From Periconia sp. R9002 (Eukaryota > Ascomycota > Dothideomycetes > Pleosporales > Periconiaceae), in assembly GCA_023627715.1 (NCBI GenBank), contig JAMAHW010000016.1:124001-188000 (forward strand): a stretch of 64,000 nt of DNA, given 5' to 3'. Each line of letters begins with the position of its first letter. The stretch's first letter is position 1. Below are positions 48,778-60,928 of the stretch, piece by piece. A program made the position numbers and the translations under genes. A model generated the notes under the pieces. That model ran no database searches and was not told the DNA's origin. It saw only the letters and a list, made by a program, of their open reading frames with translations.

Positions 48778-51190
48778 CTAATACGAGACCGTACTACGAT
48801 ACGGCACCCTCAACCCTTCCCCTGAACCACCCGGATTCTTCGCATGCTCATCCTCCTCCCCACCACTCCTATCATCCTCACTAACCCCTTTCTCCTCGAC
48901 CATAACTCCACTCCCGGGCCTCACGTCCGTCACCTCCGACGACGACGGCCTGTCCAGACGTCCATGATGGCTACCACTCGGACTCCTCAGCCTGCTGAAC
49001 AGCCCACGCTTGTCACGCACGCGGTTCGCAGGCATGTCCTCAGCGTCCACCATAGCCATCGGCGTTGCGAATTCGTCGTCAGCAGCGGCAACGAGCTCAA
49101 ATTGCGAAGCCGAGGTGGGGATAACGGTGAGATCTTTGAGCCAGCGCCTCGCGAGCCGCCGCTTGATGCGCGACCATGCCGACAGCTCGTCGTCGCCCGG
49201 TTCGGTGTTCGCAGCACGCGTGAGCGTCTTTTCCGGGCTGAACCACATAAGTAGCAAGTTCCACTTGATGCCTGCCCAGAGGCCCACGGGCACGATTTCG
49301 GGACGGGGACCGCGGCGAGACCAGAGCTGTGGGTGCTCGGTGGCGAGGGAATGATAGAGGGATTCGTAGATGCCGCGGCGGAGGGGATCTTGCCGCTGTG
49401 ACGCGAGGGCGTGCTTGATAAAGTACCAGCTCAGGATTATGGCGACGAAGAGGGGCGCTGTGGAGATGAAGAACCATTTTATGGAGGGGTTGGCTTCGAA
49501 CGTGTCGACGTTCATGCCGAAGAAGCCGCACATGAAGGTTAGCGGGAGGAAGATGAAGGTGATCCACGAGAGTCGCCACATGGAGAGGTCGAGCTGGAGG
49601 GAGTGGCGGGCGTCACGGATGCCGACGCTTTTGTACATGAGGTCCGAGAGGTGGTCGGTTGGTTTGAGGACACCTTCTTGGAACAGCGTGATGTGCTTGT
49701 CAACTTCGTCCGAGGACTGCTCCAACCATTTCGTGTACTCGGGTAGCGTCGAGCTCGCAAGGTCTTTGAGGTGGTTCCTCATCTCTTTAGCAATGTCGGA
49801 ATGTAGATACATCAGACGCTCCACTTTAAGCCATAGGCTTGAGTTGGTCCAGAGCTCCGGCGCTCTACTTTCGTCAGCCGGATTTTCGTATATCTTGTCT
49901 TCGAGAATGCCAATGTGCGTTTCGCAGACGTTGATGTATCGTTCCCACGCAAAAGCGAGAGCTTTGAATATGTCGCGGAGGATAAAATCCATGCACTCCA
50001 CCGTTAGCTTCTCATCGCTTTCCGTCTCTTCTCGCGGCAAATAAAAAGTCAGCCTCCTCCACCTCTGCTCAATTTCCTGTCGCGCTCCAATCAGAGTATC
50101 CTCCACTGAGCCAGACTGTGAGGACTCAAACACGATGATGGTACTGCCATTGTCCAACGATTCCAGCTTCGGAGTATATTTCTCCTGTGCGTGTCCGCCA
50201 TTCTTGCTATTCTCCTCGGTGGCCTCGTAGTGCCTTTTCATTAGCTGGCCCCGATCATAATTCGATTCCTTGTACGGATTGAGAATATCCGGATCGACGT
50301 GCAACCCAGGCTCTCCATCATCCAGCTGGACATAAACGCTCAGTCTCTGTACAAACACATCGTAACCATATTCCGGCTGATCGTCCCGATCATAGCGGTT
50401 CAATTCCATCATCTTCTCACCCTCCGCGAGCTTGTGCTTATCATAGTATTTCAGATAATCGCATCCAAAAGCAGCCCTGCTGACTCCACGCCACGGATCG
50501 CGCTGTGTGCGAAACGTTTTCCCATTTAGTACAGGTTTACCGCCACGTCGCTGTGGTTTGGCATATTTTGCCCAGCGCCCAAAGTTAGTGCCGACTAGAT
50601 CATTGCGCGAGTCGATGTTGAACTTTTCGAACAGATACTTGAGTGCCCAGCTTGCATTTTGCACATGGATGACGCGCAAAGCGGCTTGCTGGCTTAGTTC
50701 CTCGTTGCGATAGAAACGCCGGAGGCCGTCCAGGTCTTGGAACTCTTGAGCTATGATCCTGCGCTTGCCGTCTTCAATATTTTCTCGAGAAACATAGTCG
50801 ATCAATAGTACACGTCCGTTCTTGAAACTGTCCTTAGTCCAGGGTTCGTGCCATTCTATGCCGGGACTGTGTTTTCGTCGGTGATGCCTTTCCCGAGTGT
50901 TGGACTTAGACGGACGGGTGTTTGCTTGGTCATTTTGGTTGCGAACTAGGCTAGGTCCTGTGCCGGAGACACCCTGAGCGTGCGTTTGTTCTGTACAAGA
51001 ATGTGAGACAAATGAACTAGAAAGCTTACCAATGTATCTTATTTGTCTATGATACATCGTGAAGATACTCACCATTTAATCGCGGCGCCGAGCGTTCTGG
51101 CGCCCCGCCCTCCTCTACACTAGTATCGTGCACTCTGATCGGTGGTGGATCAGACATCGATCGCGAGGGCGCGGGAGAAGACGTGTCCAT
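48778..51190 (-). CDS. CorA-like divalent metal ion transporter
   Basis: A CorA/Mrs2-Alr1-superfamily channel-like transporter, probably for magnesium or related cations. Two exons, 51073-51190 and 48778-50990, give 776 aa (start MDTSSPAPSRSMSDPP). The long polar N-terminal part forms the cytosolic funnel domain (e.g. LTFYLPREETESDEK). Two hydrophobic segments at about residues 570-635 flank the selectivity motif in CGFFGMNVDTF, which has the GMN triad; the residue before GMN is Phe, where canonical members have Tyr. The second helix reads FISTAPLFVAIILSWYF. The C-terminal 140 residues are charged and disordered. An in-frame ATG 11 codons inside (MSDPP) is an alternative start. It lies on the same strand as the downstream-numbered PMR1-type gene, with about 0.86 kb between. 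Confidence 0.88.
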
Positions 51191-52048
51191 ACTTCTCTAC
51201 CGTTTTCTAGTAAATTCTAGTTGCCTGGAAGATAGAACAGACAGACGCAATTTCTCGATTCGTTCGTTAACGGACAGAAGCAATCAAGCAAGCGAACAAC
51301 GCAGTCAACATGCTGTGAGCAAACAGCACGGTGCAGATTGTAAGACGAGTAGTCAGTTAAGAGAACTAAATTCCATCAACCCATCGATGGAGAAGAGAAG
51401 AATACATGTTAGGCTGAACGTGTGTAATTGAAACAAGGTAGGCCAAAGGCACGCACGCGCCCACTAAGCCCCAGTTCTGGTCCCGCTCCCGCGGCTGTAC
51501 AATTCGTAAGAGCGACAAGAGCGGCACTGGGGGATGGATTTAGTAAGCCCCATATAGCCAATGTTGCGGGAGGCTGACCCTCTCCAGCCATCGGCTAGGA
51601 TAACGGGCGAATGGGCGAAAGTTGCGAGGGTGGAGGCTCAAATGCTCGAGGTGGAGGACGGGAGCAGCAGAAATACGGTGACTGACCATAGTGGTTGGGG
51701 GCCAGATGACCTTCCAAGCCGGAAAAGTCGGAACGTAAGGCTGAATTGGACATTTGATATGGCAACTTCCTTAGGAAGATGGAATTAAGCTCTTTTCCAT
51801 TCGCATTGCGCGGGATGCTTGTTTGGAGAGACAACCTTTGGATGCATGTGTGTAACTGTGTATAACTAACTAGGTATGCAGGATTTATGTTGCCTGTTAA
51901 GAAGGGAGACGGATTGGATAAAGGTATCTTTGTTGCACGCAACTTTTGCGACGGCAAGCTGCCGAACACAAAATCGAGACATCATGGTATTTTGTGGGAC
52001 TCAATCGTCTATGTCTTCATCCAAATACTGTTCTGTGGGATACAATAA
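51191..52048. other. intergenic, CorA promoter / PMR1 3' region
   Basis: 858 bp between two minus-strand genes. No convincing ORF; small frames on both strands lack motifs. Confidence 0.4.
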
Positions 52049-55000
52049 TCATACACTAGCACTGTACCCTCCTACCGTGCCCCTAGCAGCTTTCCGCTTC
52101 TTCAACCATTTCCGCCCTTCATCCGCCCAAAACACACAACTTGCCACCGCTACCAAATGCACCAAGTCCGCGAAGCTGAGAGCCTCTGTCTGGAAGACTC
52201 CTTGCAGTGGGGGAAAGTAAATCACCATCAACTGCCCTATCAAGCTTCCCGCGACAGCATAGTTGAACATCTTGTTCCCAAAGAGCTGGATCTCACCCGC
52301 AAGAACGGACTTTGATTCCGAGCGGCAGGAGAGCGCGTTGAACATATCAAAAAGAACAAAACAAGTGAATGTCATCGTAGTATCGCGTGCTGTAATCTCG
52401 CCATCTACAGTCATCTCTCGGTAATAGGTGACAAGTGTACCGATCATAATGATGGCTGCAGATTGCAGAACCCGCTGTATCAGCGCTCGAGTGAGCACAC
52501 GGGCTTGTCGGGGACGAGGAGGGCGGCCCATGACGGCTGGGTCTACCGGTTCCACTCCTAAAGACTGTGCCGGAGGACCATCCATGAGAATATCTATGTG
52601 GATGTATTAGCAGCGGATCGTCATCGTGCTTCCGGTACATGGCAGGGGAACCTACTTATCCAAAGAATTTGCATGGCGTTCAGAGGGTTTTGGAAACCGA
52701 GGAAAGTACTAAGTAACACCAGGCTGAGCGCTGCAGCACTCGTACTTAGCTGAAATGTAAGGAAATTTTGGATATTGTAAAAGATGCCTTTCCCTTCCTC
52801 GATGGCGTTCAGTATCGTAGCAAAGTTGTCGTCGGTGAGAATCATGTCAGCAGCCTCCTTGGCTACATCCGTACCTAATCTGCCCATTGAGATGCCTATA
52901 TCAGCTTTCTTGAGAGCTGGAGCATCGTTGACACCGTCACCAGTCATGGCCACAACGTCCCCGCGAGCCTGGAGGGCCCGCACGATTTTCATTTTATGTT
53001 CGGGACTTGTTCGAGCGAAGATGGACGTGGTGGCTATGGCTTGTGAAAGCTCTTCTTCTGACATCTGGTCCAATTCATCACCTCGTAGGACAGAACGACC
53101 CATCGAAGAGTTCAAGCTTATGGGCATTCCGAGCTTCTTTCCGATCGCCACTGCGGTGGTTTCGGCATCTCCAGTGATCATAATCACCTTGACCTTACCA
53201 GCCATCAAGCGCCGTATCGCCCTTTCCACTCCCTTTCGCGGCGGGTCGTTCATGCCAACGAGGCCAGCAAACACGAGACCACGGTAGTATTCGTCAGGCC
53301 CGAGGCCGGATTCAGAAGGTGGTATCGGTGATGTTGAGCCGCTTTTGCGACTGTCTTTTGATGCGCCCGAGGCAAAACCTAAAACACGTAGACCTTCCTG
53401 CGCCATGGCATCAGCAGCCTTGATAGCCTCTTGTCGACGGGCCTGATCCAAAGGTAATTCGCGTCCTTGAGAATTGACATATGTATCACATCTTTCCAAA
53501 ACTTTCTCCAGAGCGCCCTTAATATAGGCAACATCAGGCCCAGGGTTGAGTTCGGCGCCTGAGCTACCGTTGATCACAACACCCATCCATTTCCTTTCAG
53601 AGCTGAAGGGAGTCTCATATCTACGAGCACCAAGCCTGTCTCGCACATCATCCTCTCCAAATGCGTCTAGGAGGTCCAAAAGAGCGATATCTGTCGGTTG
53701 GCCAACCCACCGACTCTTTACTCCAGATGCATCATCACCTAAAGTTGACGACAGCACTGCGGCAGAAGATGCAGCATGATCGCCAGCCAGTCGTGCGTTG
53801 TTGACGATGTTTGCAATCCTGATAATTGTCTTCGTGCTAGCATCTAGAGCGCGAGAATGGTCCTTGTTCTGCACATCAATCGGTTGGGGCTCACCGAAAT
53901 TCCACATTTTCGTAACAGTCATGTGATTTGTTGTCAGTGTCCCTATATGCAACATTAGTTATGCGACCTGAGTTAGGAGTATTAGACAACCCACCTGTTT
54001 TGTCGCTGCATATTACGTTCACAGAAGCTAATGTTTCTACACTAGGTAGTCGCCGGACAATTGCATCTCGCTTTGACATTCTCAAGACACCCAGAGCAAG
54101 CGTTACAGTGACGATGATGGGCAGACCTTCTGGAATGGCAGCCACAGCGAGAGAAACGCCAATCTGGAACATCTCGACAAAGGCCCAACCTCTCCAGAGA
54201 CCTAGCAGTATGATGAAGGCGATCACACCGAAGGACATGTAGCTAAGTTCTTTGCCGAGTTTGTCCATGGAGGCTTGCAACGGTGTGCGCGGGCTCTCGA
54301 TCTCTTGCAGCGATGCAGAAATGGCCCCAAACTCAGTATTTCCGCCTGTTCCAATCACCAAGCCCTGGCCATATCCAGAACGAACCAATGTACCCATGAA
54401 TGCAATGTTCTTTTGGTCGTTGAGCCTTACATCAGCGCCAACCGTTCCAGCGGCAGGCGAAGCGTAAAATGGCGACGGGGATCGTTCATGACCGTTCGGA
54501 GGGGCTACCGTGTCGGGCGCTTTCGGCACTGGTTCGTTCTCGCCAGTGAGGTTTGATTCGTCGATGGTGAGATCCGCAGCGTGTGTAATCCTAATATCTG
54601 CGGGGATACGATCGCCGGTGTGGAAGAGAACCAGATCACCTGGAACTAACAGCGTTGCGGACAGGGTAGTCGAATGACTCTCAGCAGCTTCCAAAGACGC
54701 AGGCGTATCCTCAAGATTATCCAATTCTATAGCTTCAGCGCCACCAAAGTCCTGAGGGGTGCGACCGTTTCGCGAGGGTTCTGTCCCAGCACGGATAACA
54801 TGAGCTGAATGGGGGACCAATTGGTTCAGTGCTTCTAATGACTTCTCCGATCTATATTCCTGCACGAAGCCTACGGTCACAACAATGGTTACGGCCGCTG
54901 CTATGCTGACGGCATCGTCCAGGTTCCCCATGACCAATGACACAGCAGCCGATCCTAGTAGCAGTAATATGAGCGTCTCTTTGAACTGCTTGAGGAAACG

Positions 55001-55366
55001 CAGCCATAATGGCTCGGGTTCTTCGTGGGGAAGTTCATTGGGACCGTGAGTGTGTAAACGCGTTGTGGCGGAGGTGGGAGACAAGCCGCGGGTCAAGGAG
55101 GTGGACAGTTTTTGAGCGGTCGCATGCGTAGAGAGAAGCGAATAGGACGATGTCATTGACTGGAATAGAGCAAGTCAGTTAAATTTGGACCATGTGTGAT
55201 GTGGAGCGAATGCGCCGCAAAGGGAGATGGAGGATCGTACAGCAGGCGTTGAACGCCGCGGCGGCGGTTCTGATGGGGCCAGCAATGGCGATGAGGGGCG
55301 AGAGGATTTGGCTGGCTTGTTTGGCGCATGATACAATGGTAGCGAGGGTGTTGGAACTCTAGACAT
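52049..55366 (-). CDS. PMR1: PMR1-type Ca2+/Mn2+ P-type ATPase (SPCA)
   Basis: Pumps calcium and manganese into the Golgi, supporting glycosylation and secretion. Four exons, 55241-55366, 53995-55159, 52656-53942 and 52049-52593, join in frame to 1040 aa. P-type landmarks: TGES-equivalent [16 protein letters not shown] in helix 4, phosphorylated Asp428 in [32 protein letters not shown], and [18 protein letters not shown] in helix 6, whose Asn and Asp bind the ion in SPCA pumps. The DKTGT motif is split by the second intron (53943-53994): unspliced message would run into a short wrong tail and stop. The N-terminal exon ([13 protein letters not shown]) is Pro/Ser-rich and less conserved; an ATG directly after the first intron (55156) is the other candidate start. 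Confidence 0.94.
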
Positions 55367-56420
55367 GATGTTGGCATGGCCCAGCGGCCACGGGTCCGCG
55401 GCGCTCTCGAGGTGGCCGGAACTACTATACAGGGGGAGAAATGAATGTGCAAGACAGGTGGCTATTTCATGAATACTCGGGAATGCGAATGTCAATGACG
55501 AGGGAAAACGGAGCAAGGTGGGATGGAAGACCGGGCGAGGTGTGTGAGAGGTGTGAGTGGTGCGTGAGGGTAAGAAAGAAGAGTAAGTCAGTCTTGACTC
55601 TTGTAGAGAAATACGTGGTTTGGATCTGAGTCGGGGGACCAAAACGTAAACCGCGACGATGACCGGGGGTGCAGACAGCGTCTTTGGTTTCACTTTCACG
55701 ACGAATGGAGATGGAGCGATCTATGTATGTACTGGTTGATTTCCCTGTTGCAGCCAGCGAAGACAGAAAAGCAAGCATACCCTGCTTTTGGCCACATCCT
55801 GGACGCGCATCGTTGGTCCAGTATGGCTTCATCCACCTCGTGTCCATGTATACCTAGATCATGTCTTGGCTTCCCCGGATCGAGCCACACACGTTGAGAG
55901 TAGAACCGCATGCATTCATGAGTCTTGCTTGCGCTGCCTACATGTATACAAGGCTGAACAAGTCTGTACATGTATGTAGATATGCGTGTAATACCGCAAT
56001 TGACATTTCATTATCTCTTAGTTACCAAAAATGGGAGTCTGTACCCTCAGAAACCAAGCGGCAACGTTATTGGCCATGGCTGCCTGATTTAGCACAAGAT
56101 TACATAAGCCCTGCGCCTAGCTTGCCTTCCCAGCCTCCTACAAGCCTCGCATGGACATCGCGACCTCGTCACCAGCATCAACACCACCCCCCTCCCCATC
56201 CCCGCCAATACGTCCCACCTTCACTGTCACTGTGAAAAAACAGAGCGCGCGCGCTCGGCGCATTTGATTCGGTCGGCTGCGTACTCGATATACACGTTAC
56301 TCGATCCACCTGCTGACGCGCGCCCGAAATCAAAACAAACCACCTCCACCCCTCCCGACTACGCGCACGGCGCCAATTCTATCTTCACCACCCTGTCCAT
56401 TCTGTTATACTGTATCCACC
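55367..56420. promoter_or_regulatory. divergent promoter region (PMR1 / RAD21)
   Basis: 1.05 kb between divergent starts. An alternating gcgcgcgcg stretch (56245-56255) and C-rich sequence (56180-56215) precede RAD21. No ORF is supported. Confidence 0.45.
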
Positions 56421-58366
56421 ATGTTTTATCCCACCGAATTGCTCCGGCGTGAGGGTGCGCTGGCCCGTGTCTGGATGGCCGCCAATGTGGAGAAAAAACT
56501 CACCAAAGCCCAAGTCTTGCAAGACAAGATTGATGAAGACATTAGCGAAATTATGAGACCTAGAGTTCCCCTTTCGCTACGCCTGAGCGGCTCGCTGCTC
56601 TTTGGTGTTGTGCGCATTTACAGCAGGAAGGCGCGTTATCTTTTGGACGATTGTAGCGACGCGCTTTGGAAAATCAAGATGGTGAGATTCGCCCTTCGTC
56701 GCAACAGTGCGCAGACATTGCAACTGACACCATCCCATAGGCTTTCAAACCCGGAAACATCGACTTGCCCGCCCACTCTCACGTGGCTAACCCGGCTGCA
56801 TTGACCTTGCCCGACACCATCACGGACATCGACCTGCTCGCACCAATGCCTGATCCATCATTGCTTCTCTCGCAGTCTTTAGATCTGGGTGGTCTTCCAC
56901 TTGCTGACCTTCCCGCTCCTGACTGGGATAGCAGCCAATTCCTGTCTACGAGTGCCGAGGTACCCCGCGGAGGAGATGACACGATAATTGAAGATATTGA
57001 TCTTGGCATTGACTTCGGCGGCGACGATCTCCTAATAGATGAAGGAGAGACGAGCATCGAAATTGGCCGGCACAATTCAGAGGACATCAGCATGGCTGCG
57101 AAGGGTTTGGACGAAGTGGATGATTTAGGTTTGGATTTTGGCGATGATATTGAAGAAAATGAAACCACTATGGGCCCTGATCCTCTCAACACTGACATTC
57201 CCATGGGCGGCACCGAGCTGGAACTGGAGCCTGCTGAAGATCTCACCGCTATGGAAACGCCTGCCCCCAAAGAACGCGAGCGTTCCTTGTCACCTTTATC
57301 TGAACTTGGAGAGAACGAGGCGCGAGCATTGGAGGAAGAGGTCCAGAATACGAGCATATTTCAGCTCGCTACAACTGAGCAGAAGGAAGACGAAGAAGAG
57401 GAAGCACATCAAGCTAGGGCCAAACGACGAAGGGTTATACAGCAGGACACCAAGACTCAATTGTCAACCAGCCAAATCCGTGAGCACCAAAACAACCACG
57501 AGGACATTCTCAAGCCTGTATCATTCCTTCCCCGAGATCCCATGCTTATGGCTTTGATGAATATGCAAAAGTCTGGAGGGTTTGTGTCTAGTATTCTTGG
57601 TGATGGTCGGAGCCAAGGTTGGGCTCCCGAGTTGAGGGGTATCTTGTCGATGGAAATCGTCTCGCGCCCCAGCCAGAAGCGGAAGCGAGATAGTGCAATC
57701 GCTGATGTAGGAGCTGGGGATGAGCAAGTTGTCGCCGGGGCCGAGAAAACGCCCCAGCTCGAGATCGACGACGAAATCTCCCCCGAGGATCAGGAACTGG
57801 TCGTCGGAGAAGAGTCAATCATTGCTGGAGAAGAGGAGGAACAGCTTCCGATGCTGGATGACGATGTTGTGCTTCAGGATGACATTGAAGAAGTGTTCTC
57901 TCCTCTACCTGAGAATTTCGACGAGACAACTTTGCCTCTCTTGCACCCTGCGGAAAGCGGAGTTGTCTCCCTCGAGACGAAGCATGCTGTCCATCTTCTC
58001 CGCACGGTGTTCGGAGATGCAGGCGAGACAGATGAAGAGGAACGAGTGAAGAATGTGGTCCCCTTCCAGGGCATGTTCCCCGAGGAGAGGACTTCCAAAG
58101 CTGACGTTGCACGCATGTTCAATGAAGTTCTAGTCCTGGCAACCAAGGATGCAATCAAAGTAGAGCAAGTCAACGAAGACAACAAACTCGGAGGGCAGAT
58201 CCGCATACGCGCCAAGCGTGGTCTTTGGGGCTCATGGGCAGAGACCGATGTCTCTGGGGCTGAAGCTATCAAAGCCGCGGAAGCTGCTGAAGCTGCCCAG
58301 GCGTCTGCTGCTTCGGCGGTCGCAGCTGGTCCTATCCCATCTGCGGAGGTGGCCACCGAGGAGTAA
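56421..58366 (+). CDS. RAD21: cohesin kleisin subunit Rad21/Scc1
   Basis: The kleisin closes the Smc1-Smc3 cohesin ring and is cut by separase at anaphase. Two exons, 56421-56681 and 56741-58366, give 628 aa. The N-terminal domain is classic (MFYPTELLRREGALARVWMA, LSLRLSGSLLFGVVRIYSRK, residues 1-90) and binds the Smc3 neck; the C-terminal winged helix (about 525-590) shows VVPFQGMFPEERTSKADVARMFNEVL and binds Smc1. The middle is acidic and disordered. A match to the separase consensus (S-x-E-x-x-R), SIEIGR, lies at residues 192-197, similar to yeast sites SVEQGR and SLEVGR. The Ala-rich tail (EAAEAAQASAASAVAAG) after the winged helix is unusual but likely disordered. Rad21 rather than Rec8 by overall pattern. 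The stop is about 0.4 kb before the SUA5 long start. Confidence 0.93.
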
Positions 58367-58772
58367 AAATGCCGGTTTTATTCTCTACTTAAGGTTTTAT
58401 AGGGCTCCATCACGTTGCAGCGGCGTTGGGATACCCCTTTTCATATGCATGGGGTGGAGAGAGAGGATTGGTTATGGTGTTTGAGGGTTTTGTTGCTATC
58501 ATCATGTGCTTGTATTGGATAATGAATATTCAGGCTGCTTGTGCACAGGAGTTTATAGGTTGCTTTGGCTTTCCTTGTATACTCTCAATTTTTCTTAGGT
58601 ACGAGTTAAATACAAACATCCTATGATAAATTTCGCGCTGTCTTGAATGACGTCGTGAATGCCAAGCCTTCGCGAGAGCTTTTTTCTCGCGTTGCGGACC
58701 TCCGAGTCATACGGGTACATAATTCGTCGACTTAAGGCGTCAGTTTCACTCGAACATCCCCACCATGTTCTA
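58367..58772. other. intergenic, SUA5 promoter
   Basis: About 0.4 kb between same-strand genes. The SUA5 frame is open upstream to 58659, but the extra residues before 58773 are probably leader. Confidence 0.4.
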
Positions 58773-60275
58773 ATGTCCATACGCTATTTACGTTTACCAA
58801 ATGTACAGCTCACGCGACCGCTCTCGATCTGTATTCGTGCTTCACATTCCCTGGCGCAAGTGGTTGCATCAGAATCCATTAATCCTCTTTCCTCGCTGAA
58901 GACCATCCCGCAATTCCACCACACAAATTCAATAGCCACCATGGAAACCCACATCCTCCCAGTCGACCCGAATAAGTTGGGAGAGTTGGAGATACAAGAA
59001 TCAGAAAATGGAGACTCTCTAGTTGAGGAATGGGACATCAAATATGAGCAAGGGCAGGATTTGGAAAGTCTGAAACGAGCCGCGCATGAGTTGAGAGAGA
59101 CAGATACGCCTGTGGCGTTTCCAACAGAAACTGTATATGGCCTTGGGGCAGATGCGACAAGGAGCTCAGCGGTATGCGCCATTTTCGCAGCCAAAGGACG
59201 TCCGGCGGACAACCCGCTCATTGTTCATGTCCATTCAATATCTCAACTGCGCTCTCTTCTACTGGGTGCGAAGGAAACCAAGGACGGGACTGCAGATCCT
59301 ATACCCGACATCTACAAGCCGTTGATAAAAGAGTTCTGGCCTGGTCCTCTCACCATTATCCTGCCCAACCCAGAGGGGTCTGTCCTAGCACCTGAGGTTA
59401 CGGCAGGGCTCGATACCTTTGGCGCCCGCATGCCTCGCAGTATACTTTCACTTGCTCTTATGCGCCTTGCCGGTGTTGCTCTCGCTGGTCCCTCCGCGAA
59501 TGCATCCACAAGACCTTCACCTACGGCCGCCGAGCATGTCAAAGACGATCTGGATGGGAAGATACATACTATCATAGACGGGGGGCCTTGTGAGGTTGGT
59601 GTCGAAAGCACAGTTGTAGATGGTTTATCCAACCCTCCGGCTATTCTTCGCCCGGGTGGTGTAACTGTGGAGCAGCTCCGGTTGTGTCCTGGGTGGGAGA
59701 ACGTCGTCATGGGATACAAAGATAAGCCTGAGCAAGGCATCCGACCAAGAGCTCCTGGTATGAAGTATAGGCATTATTCGCCGAAGGCTTCGGTGATTCT
59801 CTATGAGGCCGGTGCAAAGATGCCCAACCAAAATGATATTATGAGCTCTGAAGATGGCTACAAATCAATTGGTATCATCCGGACGAAATCATGGCCTCCT
59901 GTACTTGATCTCCCAGTTGAGAACCCGCGCTCCATCAACGGTGACCCGGATGCGGCGGCTTCCGTTCCGAGTGAAATCGCCCAGAACCTCGAATCAACTA
60001 CATCTAATCTTTTGCGTTCAGTAATACAACACCAAATTCCTCATGCCTCATACCATTCCCTCCAATCACCAGCTGCAGGGCCGATATCTGTATGGGATAT
60101 TGCACTTGGGACTTCAACGGCGGGTGTAGCGCGGGGTTTATTCTCTGCATTGCGAGAGCTTGATAAGAAGGGTGTAGAGATTATCTTCGTGGAGGGCATC
60201 GATGATCGTGCCGGGGATGATATTGCTGCAGCAGTGATGAATCGTTTGCGCAAAGCAGCCGAGCGGCGGGTTTAG
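58773..60275 (+). CDS. SUA5: threonylcarbamoyl-AMP synthase Sua5
   Basis: Makes threonylcarbamoyl-AMP from threonine, bicarbonate and ATP, the first step of t6A37 tRNA modification. Intronless. The YrdC-fold domain (from about residue 100 of the long form) shows TPVAFPTETVYGLGADAT, IFAAKGRPADNPLIVHV and GPSANASTRPSPTAAEHV, and the Sua5 C-terminal domain follows the signature PRAPGMKYRHYSPKA. ATG at 58941 (METHILPVD, CCACC context) gives 444 aa, the usual cytosolic size. An in-frame ATG at 58773 (MSIRYLRLPNVQLTRPL) gives 500 aa with a basic, hydroxylated, acid-free N-terminus like a mitochondrial presequence. Both forms may be made from alternative starts. I list the longer span; the family call is certain. 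Confidence 0.93.
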   Translation: MSIRYLRLPNVQLTRPLSICIRASHSLAQVVASESINPLSSLKTIPQFHHTNSIATMETHILPVDPNKLGELEIQESENGDSLVEEWDIKYEQGQDLESLKRAAHELRETDTPVAFPTETVYGLGADATRSSAVCAIFAAKGRPADNPLIVHVHSISQLRSLLLGAKETKDGTADPIPDIYKPLIKEFWPGPLTIILPNPEGSVLAPEVTAGLDTFGARMPRSILSLALMRLAGVALAGPSANASTRPSPTAAEHVKDDLDGKIHTIIDGGPCEVGVESTVVDGLSNPPAILRPGGVTVEQLRLCPGWENVVMGYKDKPEQGIRPRAPGMKYRHYSPKASVILYEAGAKMPNQNDIMSSEDGYKSIGIIRTKSWPPVLDLPVENPRSINGDPDAAASVPSEIAQNLESTTSNLLRSVIQHQIPHASYHSLQSPAAGPISVWDIALGTSTAGVARGLFSALRELDKKGVEIIFVEGIDDRAGDDIAAAVMNRLRKAAERRV

Positions 60276-60928
60276 GAAGTTATTCGACGAAAATCTCAAC
60301 TCTTTGTCCAACTATTGGCTATAAGTGTTCTACGGCTCTATAGGAAATGGACGGGATCTCGGTAACTTGACGATTGCATGCATGCAACACGAGGGGTAAC
60401 GGCGATTCGTGCGAGACTCTCCTCCACTTGATAGCCGGACTCAATGGAACCCAAGTAGGGAGTTGCGACTGGGCCGAATGGGAATTGTTCGAGACCTAAA
60501 GATTCCGTGTAATTTTGAATGATAGCGTTACGATGTGATTAGCCTATTCTGTAATCTGCAGCCATGAGACATTTGTCCTGTCGGATCGATTTTTCTCACA
60601 TCTCCGTGCAGCCACCTCCACAGCAAATGCCTTGCGTTCTTCCTTGCCTATTTTTGTAGTTAATTTACTATATATTAATGTAGGATCCGGGTAGAGAGAC
60701 AAAGTTTGCTGTCTTGCAGAAACGATCACTCACACACCGAGCGAATGAGCACCTATACAGACTCTAGGCATACAGTGAGTGCCTGAAAGGGCATGTAGTA
60801 TCAAGACTCAGCCATCATGGTTGGTTCATGTCGACACGCACAAGATGGATATTCTTAATGATGTATAAATGGGTCATGTACGGTCTCTTTACTGTCGTAG
60901 TATTTGATCGATTCAAGCCGTGGACAAC
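60276..60928. other. intergenic, LPMO promoter
   Basis: 653 bp between same-strand genes. Nothing recognised beyond promoter-like sequence. Confidence 0.4.
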
